NCBI GenBank assembly: GCA_035485575.1
Contig: DATHNW010000034.1
Coordinates: forward strand, 58,142-122,141
Origin: DASRHD01 sp035485575
GTDB lineage: Bacteria; Verrucomicrobiota; Verrucomicrobiia; Opitutales; Opitutaceae
Length of the DNA: 64,000 nt
Direction of reading: 5' to 3'
The notes below the pieces were generated by a model that was not told where the DNA came from, searched no databases, and saw only the letters and a program-made list of their open reading frames with translations. Shown piece after piece: positions 16,936 to 24,893 of the stretch (within the stretch, counting starts at the first letter, position 1; each line of letters opens with the position of its first letter). The position numbers and the translations under genes were made by a program.

Positions 16936-17826
16936 ATGCGTTTCCGCATCCGTCATCGCACCCGTTATCGTTACGCCGGCACGGCCAGCGAGTCATTCAT
17001 GGAGGCGCGCCTCACGCCGGTGAGCGACGAACGGCAGAAGCTTCTCACCCGCCGCTTCGCCACCACGCCGCCCTGCAACGTCCATTTTTATGCGGATTCC
17101 TTTGGCAATGCCGTGGAAACGTTTTCCATCGTGCAACGCCACGCTGAACTCGTTCTCGAGAGTCGTTCCGAGGTGGAGACGTTTTCCCACGAGCCGCCGT
17201 CGGCCGCGCTTGAGGTCACCGTGTCGGAGGCACGCCAGCTTTATCGCGGCGAGCGCCTGCAGCTTTTCGAGTTTCTGATGCCCTCCCCGGCCATCCCGCT
17301 TTCCGCACCATTGCATGCGCTGGCCAAGCAGTTTTTCAGTCCGCGCGACATCCTGGGGACAAGCCTGCTGCGCTTCCTCGCCTGGATGCACGAGCATTTC
17401 CGCTACGCCCCCGACACCACCACCATTGACACGCCCATCACCAACGTGCTCAAAACCCGCACCGGCGTCTGCCAGGATTTCGCGCAAATCATGATCGCCG
17501 TCCTGCGCTCGGCGGAAATTCCCACGCGCTACGTCACAGGCTACATCGAGACCGAGAGCCAGCGGCAGGCGTCTGAAAACGGCTCCGCCGCCACGCGCCG
17601 GTCACCGCGGCTTGTCGGCGCAAGCGAAAGCCACGCCTGGGTGGATGTCTATCTGCCCGGCGGTTTCTGGCATCCGCTCGACCCGACCAATAACTGCGTG
17701 GCCGGCGAACGGCATGTGAAGGTCGGCTGCGGCCGCGACTACCATGACTGCACGCCGACCCGCGGCGTGTTCAAAGGCGCACGCACCGAAAAGCTCGAGG
17801 TGGCCGTGGCCATGCAGCGGTTCTAA
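16936..17826 (+). CDS. Transglutaminase-like cysteine protease family protein
   Basis: 296 residues, cytosolic (no signal peptide). N-terminal beta domain starting RFRIRHRTRYRYAGTASESF, the pattern of the bacterial transglutaminase N-terminal region, then the papain-like core: nucleophile in TRTGVCQDFAQIM, histidine in SESHAWVDVYLPG and aspartate in FWHPLDPTNN. The catalytic triad is intact. The C terminus GRDYHDCTPTRGVFKGA is typical of the predicted-protease branch. Function in the cell is unproven. It is divergent from ribB; the 194 bases between show no FMN riboswitch. Confidence 0.9.
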   Translation: MRFRIRHRTRYRYAGTASESFMEARLTPVSDERQKLLTRRFATTPPCNVHFYADSFGNAVETFSIVQRHAELVLESRSEVETFSHEPPSAALEVTVSEARQLYRGERLQLFEFLMPSPAIPLSAPLHALAKQFFSPRDILGTSLLRFLAWMHEHFRYAPDTTTIDTPITNVLKTRTGVCQDFAQIMIAVLRSAEIPTRYVTGYIETESQRQASENGSAATRRSPRLVGASESHAWVDVYLPGGFWHPLDPTNNCVAGERHVKVGCGRDYHDCTPTRGVFKGARTEKLEVAVAMQRF

Positions 17827-17845
17827 CCGCGCATCGGGCCATACC

Positions 17846-18316
17846 TCACTGGCTGAAGTCCACGCTATAGGTCTCGACGGGGTTGTCGCTGCCCTGGGCA
17901 AAGAGCAGGAGGGTGAGCTTGAACGCCCATGGCTTCTGCACGATTTTGGGCGAACTGAGGGACACTCCGTCGGAACCCGGCTCAAGCCCCACAAATAGAA
18001 TGCCTTTTTTTCCAGTGGGAGTCCAACGGATGGTTCCGCTGGCCACATCCGGAGCAGTCGGCTTCTTCTTAGCATCGTAAAACGAGAGATTGAAGCTCTC
18101 ATTCCCGTCGATCTGAAGCCCAAGAAATCCACCATTGGCACGCGGGATGACCAAGCCGGGGATTTTCGCATCAGCCTTGGGGTCGGGCGTTTTCTCCGCG
18201 TCAGACGGTTTTTGATTGGGATCGACCGAGCCATAGCCCTGGCCATGCAATGGCGCCATGACGCCAAGAAAAGCGACCGCAAACAGAGACTTCAAAAGCA
18301 GTGCACGGAGTTTCAT
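17846..18316 (-). CDS. Secreted hypothetical protein
   Basis: 156 residues with signal peptide (about 1-26, ending PLHGQ). A Lys/Asp/Pro-rich linker (PNQKPSDAEKTPDPKADAK) is followed by a compact beta-rich region with GGFLGLQIDGNESFNLSFYD, a beta-strand pattern without known active-site motif. It ends 19 bases from the convergent transglutaminase-like gene. I do not recognise a family. Confidence 0.65.
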   Translation of the reverse strand: MKLRALLLKSLFAVAFLGVMAPLHGQGYGSVDPNQKPSDAEKTPDPKADAKIPGLVIPRANGGFLGLQIDGNESFNLSFYDAKKKPTAPDVASGTIRWTPTGKKGILFVGLEPGSDGVSLSSPKIVQKPWAFKLTLLLFAQGSDNPVETYSVDFSQ

Positions 18317-18368
18317 GCGCTCAGCTTAAATGCATGCCACTACGCCGCAAGTCTATCGCGCGATCTGG

Positions 18369-19727
18369 CTAGGTTTTACGCGAACTTTGCAACTTCGCCC
18401 TGAGTGCCCGCCAGTGCGCAAGCCGCTCGGCAATAGCCGCCTCCGCACCCGCGGTCTTGGGGATGTAGAGCGAAAGCGGTTTCTCGAGAAAAACCTGTCC
18501 GGAAACGGCCTCGGGAAACTCGTGCGCATAGAGATAGCCCTTGCCGTGGCCGGCGCGCTTGCTCGCCTGGCCGCCCTTGTCGCGCAACGACAGCGGCACC
18601 GGCTGCACAGGCTGCTCCTTGAATGCGCGATGCGCCTCACCCAGCGCCACCGTGGCGGAATTGCTTTTCGGTGCGGTCGTGATGTAGAGCGTGGCATGCG
18701 CCAGCGTCAGTTCGGCCTCGGGCAGGCCGATGAAGTCGACCGCATGGTGCGCGGCCACGGCCAGCGGCAGCGCCGCCGGGTCGGCCAGGCCGACATCCTC
18801 GCTCGCCAGGATGACCAGCCGCCGCGCGATGAACCGCGGATCTTCGCCGCCGACGAGCATCTTCGCGAGCCAGTACATCGCGGCGTCCGGATCGCCCCCG
18901 CGGCAACTTTTGATAAAAGCCGAGATGGTGTCGTAATGCTCATCCTCATCGGCGTCGTAACGGATGCGGCGCTCGCGCGCGAATGACTCCAGCTCGGCCG
19001 CGGTGATGGCGGCGCGCTCCGGCAGGCTCAGCACGATGACCTCAAGGGCGTTGAGCGCACGGCGCAGGTCGCCGTCGCAAAGCACGGCGAGATCGGCGAG
19101 GATTTTATCTTCCGCCGTGACGCCCCGAGCGCCGAGGCCACGTTGCCCATCGGCCAGCGCCCGACGCAGCACGTCCGCCACGGCGGCCGGCGCGAGTGGC
19201 TCGAGGCGGAAGAGATGGCTGCGCGAAAGCAGCGGCGGGTTGACGTAGAAGCCAGGATTGTGAGTGGTCGCGCCGATGAGGCGCACGCTGCCTTCCTCGA
19301 CGTCGGGCAGAAGCAGGTCCTGCTGCGATTTGTTGAAGCGGTGCAGCTCGTCGATGAAAAGGATCGTGCCGGCCTCGGGCAGCCGGCGCGCCGTGGCGAG
19401 GATTTCGCGCAGCTCGGCGACGTTGGACATGACGGCATTGACGCGCACAAAACGGCTTTTGGTCTCGTGCGCGATGACCTCGGCCAGGGAGGTTTTGCCG
19501 CTGCCGGGCGGCCCGTAAAAAATGAGCGAGCCAAAGCGGTTGGTCGTGATCAGCCGCGGCAGGAGGCTGCCGGGCTGCAGCAGGTGATCCTGCCCGACCA
19601 CCTCGGCCAGCGTGCGCGGACGCATGCGTGCCGCCAGCGGCTGGAAGGCAGGCTTGACGGGAGGCGCAGCCGGGCCGCGCCCGGCCGGTGCTTCTGCAAA
19701 CAGGGAGCCTTGGTCGTCAGGAGACAT
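18369..19727 (-). CDS. rarA: RarA/MgsA, replication-associated recombination ATPase
   Basis: AAA+ clamp-loader-like ATPase acting at stalled replication forks. 452 residues from the ATG at 19727 (a TTG four codons upstream is possible). Walker A FYGPPGSGKTSLAE, Walker B TILFIDELHRFNKSQQD, sensor IGATTHNPGFYVNPPLLSR, then the RarA C-terminal tetramer domain with YDTISAFIKSCRGGDPDAA, ARRLVILASEDVGLADP and the closing GYLYAHEFPEAVSGQVFLE. All motifs are intact. The N-terminal 35 residues include QGSLFAEAPAG, a likely single-strand-binding or clamp-binding tail. Confidence 0.95.
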   Translation of the reverse strand: MSPDDQGSLFAEAPAGRGPAAPPVKPAFQPLAARMRPRTLAEVVGQDHLLQPGSLLPRLITTNRFGSLIFYGPPGSGKTSLAEVIAHETKSRFVRVNAVMSNVAELREILATARRLPEAGTILFIDELHRFNKSQQDLLLPDVEEGSVRLIGATTHNPGFYVNPPLLSRSHLFRLEPLAPAAVADVLRRALADGQRGLGARGVTAEDKILADLAVLCDGDLRRALNALEVIVLSLPERAAITAAELESFARERRIRYDADEDEHYDTISAFIKSCRGGDPDAAMYWLAKMLVGGEDPRFIARRLVILASEDVGLADPAALPLAVAAHHAVDFIGLPEAELTLAHATLYITTAPKSNSATVALGEAHRAFKEQPVQPVPLSLRDKGGQASKRAGHGKGYLYAHEFPEAVSGQVFLEKPLSLYIPKTAGAEAAIAERLAHWRALRAKLQSSRKT

Positions 19728-19818
19728 TCCAGCCACCAATTTCCGCTAATCCTCACGAATGGAAAGCCATTTCAAATTAGCGTCGATTAGCAAAATTTGG
19801 CCGTTAGATCATTTCCCG

Positions 19819-21453
19819 ATGACCAGCCGCAGCCTTGGACACCGCGCACCGCTCTTGTGGCTGCTGCTGCCCTATTTGGCGGGCGTGAGCGCGGGCCGGC
19901 TTTTCGATGCGCCACCGGCGGCGGTGTGGACGCTGGCAAGCGCGCTGGCCATGGCACTCGCGGCGCTTGTCCTGAGCCGGCGAAGCACCGTCGTGTGGGC
20001 CGTGGCGCTCGGCGCGGCCATGCTGCTGGCGGGTGTCGCCAATTATGCCTGGCAGGCGCGCCGTCTGCCCGGATGGGACGGGCTGCCGCCGCGCGAGGCG
20101 CGTTTGCATCTCAAGGTGGTACGCGTGTTCGCCGAAACCGATGCAAAGAAAACGAGCGGCCTGGCGGTCGTCACCAACGCGGAAGCCCCGCTCGAGGAAC
20201 TGGCCGGGCAGCGGGTCTATTTTTCGCTGGCCCTGCGACCGGGCATGAAGGCGCCGGTGCGTTCGGCCGTGATCGATGCGCACGGCATCGTGGAAGTGGC
20301 ACCGCGCCGGCCGCCGGCGGAAACCTTCGACGATTACCTCGCCACCAGCGGCGTGGGTTTCAAATTCACGCGCGGCCGGGTGCTCGCCGAGGAACAGCCT
20401 GCAACCGCTTACTACCGGTTTTGTGCCGCGGCCCAGGAAAAATTTTCCAGGATTCTCGAAGCCGGCCTGGTCGAAAAGCAGCCGGAGCTGGCGGGCGCGC
20501 TACGCGCGATGATGCTGAGCCAGAAACACGAGCTGAGCCGCGACCAGGAGGAGCTGTTCATGCACAGCGGCACCATGCATCTCTTCGTTATCAGCGGACT
20601 GCACATCGGCGTGATCGCGGTCGGCCTGCAGGCGCTGCTGGCCCTGCTGCGATTGCCGGGTTGGGCGCGGTTCGCGGTCGGCACGGCGACACTGTGGCTG
20701 TTCGTCGACATCACGGGCGCGAGCCCGTCGGCAGTGCGCGCGTTCGTCATGGCGGTGTTCCTGCAGGCAGCGTTTTTGCTGCGGCAGCCGGGCAATCCGC
20801 TCGCCGCGCTCGTGGCCTCGGCCTTTGTCGTGCAGCTGGCCGTGCCTTTGCAGCTTTTCACGGCAAGTTTTCAGATGAGCTATGGCATCGTGGGCACGCT
20901 GCTGCTGCTCGGCCTGCCACTGGGCGAGACCTGGCAGGCAAAATGGAAGCTTTTCGCGGACCTGCCGGAAGTTTCATGGACGTGGTGGCAGCGAACGCTG
21001 GATTTTTTGCAGCGGGAAACCCTGGCCGCACTGGGACTGGGCGTCGCCACGGCGTTGGTCGCGGCGGTGACCGGCATCGCGTTTTTCCAATTATTCACCC
21101 CGGGGGCAATCGCGGCGAATCTTGCGTTGATCCCGCTGGCCTCGCTTGCGATCCTTGCGGGGTTTGTGTCGCTGCTGTGCGGGCTGGCCGGGCTGCTGCC
21201 GGCCAGCGTGCTTTGCAATCACGCCGCGGGCGTCGTGCTGGCGGCGATCCAATGGCTGATCAGTTGTTGCGTGCGCGTGCCCGGCGCGTTTTTTCCGGCG
21301 ACGTTCACCGCCCCATGGTGGGGCGGCGTCGCGCTGGTGGCGGTCGTGTCCGCCTGCCTGGCCGGGTATGCCGCGCAGTGGCGGCGCGGGAGCCTGTGGG
21401 CGCCGTTTGCGATCCTGGCGCTGGCCATGATTTTCGGCGTGAAGTTCGGCTGA
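19819..21453 (+). CDS. ComEC/Rec2-family membrane protein lacking the lactamase domain
   Basis: 544 residues from the ATG at 19819 (a start at 19759 would add 20). N-terminal membrane segments (about 10-80), an OB-like soluble region (about 95-190 with REARLHLKVVRVFAE), then the Competence domain with LSRDQEELFMHSGTMHLFVI, SGLHIGVIAVGLQALL, DITGASPSAVRAFVMAV and about ten membrane helices. The SGLH and SPSAVRA motifs are hallmarks of the DNA-uptake channel ComEC. The C-terminal metallo-beta-lactamase-like domain of full ComEC (about 750 residues) is absent; the protein ends after the last helix with WAPFAILALAMIFGVKFG. Confidence 0.85.
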   Translation: MTSRSLGHRAPLLWLLLPYLAGVSAGRLFDAPPAAVWTLASALAMALAALVLSRRSTVVWAVALGAAMLLAGVANYAWQARRLPGWDGLPPREARLHLKVVRVFAETDAKKTSGLAVVTNAEAPLEELAGQRVYFSLALRPGMKAPVRSAVIDAHGIVEVAPRRPPAETFDDYLATSGVGFKFTRGRVLAEEQPATAYYRFCAAAQEKFSRILEAGLVEKQPELAGALRAMMLSQKHELSRDQEELFMHSGTMHLFVISGLHIGVIAVGLQALLALLRLPGWARFAVGTATLWLFVDITGASPSAVRAFVMAVFLQAAFLLRQPGNPLAALVASAFVVQLAVPLQLFTASFQMSYGIVGTLLLLGLPLGETWQAKWKLFADLPEVSWTWWQRTLDFLQRETLAALGLGVATALVAAVTGIAFFQLFTPGAIAANLALIPLASLAILAGFVSLLCGLAGLLPASVLCNHAAGVVLAAIQWLISCCVRVPGAFFPATFTAPWWGGVALVAVVSACLAGYAAQWRRGSLWAPFAILALAMIFGVKFG

Positions 21454-21472
21454 ATTCGTCGAGACTGCACTC

Positions 21473-21760
21473 ATGAAAAGCGCCTACGAACTGGCCATGG
21501 AGCGGCTCGCCAAGAGCGATCCCTCGGCCAACATGCCGCTCTCGGCCGGGCAAAAGGCCCGGCTGGCGGAAATCGACCTTGTCTATAAGGGCAAGCTGGC
21601 CGAGCGGGAGATCTTTTTGCAAAAACAGCTCAACGAAACGCTGGCCGCGGGCAACGCGGATGAGGCCGGAAAGATCAGGACCCAACTGGCCGGCGAACGC
21701 ACCCGTCTGGAGGAAGAGCGCGAAGCCGAAAAGGAATGCGTGCGGCGCGAGGCAAAATAA
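21473..21760 (+). CDS. Small coiled-coil protein, unknown
   Basis: 95 residues, almost wholly helical and charged: MKSAYELAMERLAK, then a long Glu/Lys/Arg coiled coil (QKARLAEIDLVYKGKLAERE to RREAK). No signal peptide or membrane segment. It starts 19 bases after the ComEC-like gene and may share its transcript. The MxxAYELAMERL start looks conserved in Verrucomicrobiota (recalled pattern), function unknown. Coding is supported by the good fit to the GC-rich codon pattern. Confidence 0.7.
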   Translation: MKSAYELAMERLAKSDPSANMPLSAGQKARLAEIDLVYKGKLAEREIFLQKQLNETLAAGNADEAGKIRTQLAGERTRLEEEREAEKECVRREAK

Positions 21761-21771
21761 CCGCCGGCACC

Positions 21772-22545
21772 CTACCCGGCGAATTCGAAATCGACGACCA
21801 GCACATGGTGATCGGATGCGCGCGTGGGTTGCACGGCGTGGCGGACGGGACGCAACGGAGCGTTATGAAAGATGTGGTCGAGCACGTAGGGATGACGACG
21901 CCAGGTGGGCTCCGCCTGCTGCACACTGGTAAATCCACACTTGGCAAATTGCGCGATCAACGACGTCGTGAGGCGGACATTGAAATCTCCTGCGAGAAGC
22001 GCGGGACCGGCAGCTGCGCGCAGATGGTCGGCGACGAGGCGGCGTTGCTCGTTGTTTTTCTCGCTCGTGGAGCCAAGCATGAAAAAGGCAAGCAGGTGCG
22101 TATTGAGCAGCTGCAGCTCGCGGCCAGCGAGAGCGGTCTTGGCACCGATGAGAAGGCGGTCGGTCGGCGTGGTTTTCCGGCCGTTGAAATCGAATTCGAT
22201 GGGTGGCGACGGCAGGTCGCGGCGAAAAGTGTCGCGCAGCGGCGTCTTCGAAAAAATGGCCAGGCCAATGCCAAAGGGCAGCTCGCGCGGGTCAGGCCGC
22301 GGATAGGAAAAGAAACTGTCGTAGCCGGCCAGCGCGGCACGGAGCCGGGTGAAATTGGGTGGCGGCGCGGGCTGCACGCCGCCCGGCCGGGCCTGCTCGA
22401 CTTCCTGCAAAAAAACGACGTCGGCCTCGTGACGGCGGATTTCAGCCAGCGTGGCCTCGACATCGATCGGCGCGCTATCCGGGTTGGTGTCGTCCCATGC
22501 CTGGCCAAACTGCATGTTGAATTGCAGGACGCGGAAGGTGCTCAT
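21772..22545 (-). CDS. Endonuclease/exonuclease/phosphatase family protein
   Basis: 257-residue DNase-I-like fold, no signal peptide. Metal and catalytic motifs are in place: LQFNMQFGQ, VVFLQEVEQ (metal glutamate), NTHLLAF, LAGDFNVRLTTS (Asp/Asn) and the C-terminal RASDHHVLVVDFEF (Asp-His pair). Such enzymes cut DNA, phosphoinositides or other phosphodiesters; the substrate cannot be told. It is convergent with the small coiled-coil gene (11 bases between). Confidence 0.88.
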   Translation of the reverse strand: MSTFRVLQFNMQFGQAWDDTNPDSAPIDVEATLAEIRRHEADVVFLQEVEQARPGGVQPAPPPNFTRLRAALAGYDSFFSYPRPDPRELPFGIGLAIFSKTPLRDTFRRDLPSPPIEFDFNGRKTTPTDRLLIGAKTALAGRELQLLNTHLLAFFMLGSTSEKNNEQRRLVADHLRAAAGPALLAGDFNVRLTTSLIAQFAKCGFTSVQQAEPTWRRHPYVLDHIFHNAPLRPVRHAVQPTRASDHHVLVVDFEFAG

Positions 22546-22657
22546 GGGGCGGAAGTGGAAGCGGCCTCAGAACCAAAGCAGGCAGAAACGGACACACGTG
22601 GAAGTTTCATAACCGGGCTCAGCGCAATCGCATGCTGCGGGTTCGGCCGCGGCAAGT

Positions 22658-24004
22658 TTATTCCGGCTCGGCCGTGCCCTCGACCACCCAATCGCGGGCG
22701 GCGGGCACTTGCTTGAAGAATTCGCGCAGCGCGGCGCTGAGGTGCTCGGCATAGCGGAAATGCGCCCCCATGCCGGTGCGCAGCTCGGCTTCATAGATGA
22801 ATTTGTCTGCATGCGTGCTGTGCTCAAAGGGTGTCTGCGCGCCCAGGAGCAGCGAATAAACGTAGGCCGGCGAGCCGCGCTGCAGGAGTTCGCGCGTGAG
22901 TTCGGCCTGGTCGGCGAGAAGCGCCGCATGCGTTGCGCGGTCGATTTCAGGCGGCAGATAAAATCCGGCCTGGATAAGCGGCGTAAAGCGGTGGCCGGTC
23001 CGGTGGCGGTTGAGGTCGCGCAGTTCGGCCAGCGCCATGTTGTTCCAGGCGAATGCAACCCGCATGCGACGCGTGGCGCTGCCCTGGTGTCCGTAGCGGT
23101 TGGCACGGTGGCGCAACGCCTCAGCAACCGGTTGGGTCTCCGACAAAAATGACGGCGCAGCCGAATCAATATGCACCCACACTTCGTCGGCCAGCGGCGC
23201 AACCGAAAGGCGCTCGAGACCAAGCGCACAGCTCGCAGCCAGCTCCTGGCGCGCCTGTTCAGCGAAGGAATTTTCGGCAAAGCTGTGGCGCAAGAGCCGG
23301 GGGGATTGTTTCAACAATTCGTCGCGGATAAGCTTCGCGGCAGCGCGGGTCTCCGGATGCGGGAGGGAGTCGAGTTGCTTGAGCGTCTGCGCCCACATGC
23401 GCGCGCTCTGCACCAGGCCAAGGTTGGTGCGCGTGGCAAACGGGATGAAATAACGCGCGCGATCGAGCGCGTAATTTTTACGGAGACGCGTCACGACCGC
23501 GGGCTTGGCGTTCGCGGGCGCGCGCACGCGCTGCGGCTCGGTGCTGGCCAGCGCGTCGAGGCGGGCGTACTCGGCGTGGTAGGCGGCGAAGGCCCGCGCC
23601 ATGAGTTCGCGCCAGCGCGATTCGAGGTCGGCGGGCAGGCCGAGTTCCTCGGGCGACGGAAGATTGGCCGCGTCCATGGTAATGTAGCGCGTGCTCGACT
23701 CCTGGCCGTCACCCATCTGGGCAATTTCAAAGATTTTCCAAGCAAGCCACATCGAGACATTGTCGATCGCGATGGCGAGGCCGCCCGTCAGGCCGCCGAT
23801 GGAGGCATGGCCGTAATCGACAAACTTGAGAATGCGGTCGATAGAGGCGTCGGGATCAGCCGGATCAATCTTGGCCAGGATGGCGCCCAGTCCATCATTG
23901 CTGCGCGAATAGCGCGCGAGGACGGAAGCGAGCAGCTCGGGCGTGACGCGCGGCAGATCGGCAGCGGCAGGGGGCGGGACAAGGGCGAGTCCGGTCACTT
24001 TCAT
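22658..24004 (-). CDS. Long ThyX-like flavin-dependent thymidylate synthase family protein
   Basis: 448 residues, twice the usual ThyX length, as in the long chlamydial forms. The N-terminal half has FVDYGHASIGGLTGG and GDGQESSTRYITMDA, aligning with the end of the ThyX motif RHRxxSxNExSxRY but without its Arg-His-Arg start. The C-terminal half has RANRYGHQGSATRR and LRDLNRHRTGHRFTPLIQ, with an RHR triad, and GAHFRYAEHLSAALREF. It looks like a fused pair of ThyX-like domains that share or split the active site. It may be a real thymidylate synthase or a repurposed relative. Standalone gene; 112 bases separate it from the EEP gene. Confidence 0.75.
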   Translation of the reverse strand: MKVTGLALVPPPAAADLPRVTPELLASVLARYSRSNDGLGAILAKIDPADPDASIDRILKFVDYGHASIGGLTGGLAIAIDNVSMWLAWKIFEIAQMGDGQESSTRYITMDAANLPSPEELGLPADLESRWRELMARAFAAYHAEYARLDALASTEPQRVRAPANAKPAVVTRLRKNYALDRARYFIPFATRTNLGLVQSARMWAQTLKQLDSLPHPETRAAAKLIRDELLKQSPRLLRHSFAENSFAEQARQELAASCALGLERLSVAPLADEVWVHIDSAAPSFLSETQPVAEALRHRANRYGHQGSATRRMRVAFAWNNMALAELRDLNRHRTGHRFTPLIQAGFYLPPEIDRATHAALLADQAELTRELLQRGSPAYVYSLLLGAQTPFEHSTHADKFIYEAELRTGMGAHFRYAEHLSAALREFFKQVPAARDWVVEGTAEPE

Positions 24005-24175
24005 GCGTAAGTGTCACTGAGGCAGGATTTGCGGGCAGAAACAATTGCCATTTCGGGCTGTCTGTTAATCAGCAGGTCATGTAACATCCCAGTCCTGCCA
24101 ATCGTCATAATCCCCGAAACCATACAACCGCCGGCTTACTCAAGAGTATTGTGCGGCAAACTCTATAAAACCATC

Positions 24176-24808
24176 ATGTACTTCAAAAACCTCGTGTTAC
24201 TGGGAGTCATTTCCGGCACCGCCCTCGCCGGGCGGGCCGACCTCCGTGTCTCCGTGGGAATTGGCGTGCCGGTGGCCCCCGCGCCTGTAGTCGTTGTGCG
24301 CGAGGCCCCGCCCCAGCCCTATGTTGAAAGGCCCTCCGCCTCTCCCGGCCCGGATTATTTCTGGGTGGAAGGCCATTGGGACCGGGAACACGACCACTGG
24401 GTCTGGCGACACGGCCATTGGGACCGTCGCCCACGTCACGATGCCGTTTGGCAGCCAGGCCATTGGGTGCCGCGGGAGGGCGGTTACTTCTGGGTCGAAG
24501 GTCGTTGGATCACGCAAGAAGCGCCACCTCCCCCTCCTCCGCCGGTCGTGGTGCAAGAAGCGCCTCGTGCGCCGGAAGGCCCCGAAGTAGTCGTGGAGGA
24601 TACACCGCCCGCGCCGTATGCCGAAGTGGCGCCCGCACCACCAGGCCCCGACTATATCTGGTTGGGCGGCCATTGGGCCTGGCAGGGCCATTGGGTTTGG
24701 ATCCATGGTCACTATGACCGCCGCCCGCGTCATGATGCGAGATGGAGCGAGGGCCATTGGGATCACCATTCCACCGGCTGGGTGTGGATCGAGGGCCGCT
24801 GGCGTTAA
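24176..24808 (+). CDS. Secreted YXWGQ (WxxGxW)-repeat protein
   Basis: 210 residues from the ATG at 24176; the frame opens at 24011 but only this start gives a signal peptide (about 1-22). The mature part is Pro/Val-rich linkers and repeated Trp-His modules: FWVEGHWDREHDHWVWRHGH, VWQPGHWVPREGGYFWVEGR, IWLGGHWAWQGHWVWIHGHY and RWSEGHWDHHSTGWVWIEGR. These are WxxGxW/YXWGQ-type repeats of secreted or outer-membrane proteins. The role is unknown; cell-wall or metal binding is possible given the histidines. A TATAAA at 24164-24169 lies only 6 bases before the ATG. A terminator follows. Confidence 0.82.
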   Translation: MYFKNLVLLGVISGTALAGRADLRVSVGIGVPVAPAPVVVVREAPPQPYVERPSASPGPDYFWVEGHWDREHDHWVWRHGHWDRRPRHDAVWQPGHWVPREGGYFWVEGRWITQEAPPPPPPPVVVQEAPRAPEGPEVVVEDTPPAPYAEVAPAPPGPDYIWLGGHWAWQGHWVWIHGHYDRRPRHDARWSEGHWDHHSTGWVWIEGRWR

Positions 24809-24852
24809 ACAAGCTACGCCTGCAGAATCAATTCCCGCATAAATTCTTACCC

Positions 24853-24886
24853 GGCCCGCGGCCCATGAGGCGGCGGGCCGTTTTTA
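24853..24886 (+). terminator. Rho-independent terminator
   Basis: 8-bp GC stem CGGCCCGC/GCGGGCCG (24853-24860 with 24874-24881) with a further 3-bp inner stem, followed by TTTTT. It ends the YXWGQ-repeat gene, 44 bases after its stop, and lies just beyond the nuoN stop on the other strand. Confidence 0.85.
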
Positions 24887-24893
24887 TTGGCGC

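Noticed and set aside
19797..21476. 559-codon plus-strand frame overlapping the ComEC-like gene
   Set aside because: Out-of-frame reading of the same strand; lacks hydrophobic segments and any motif, while the other frame gives an intact ComEC domain.
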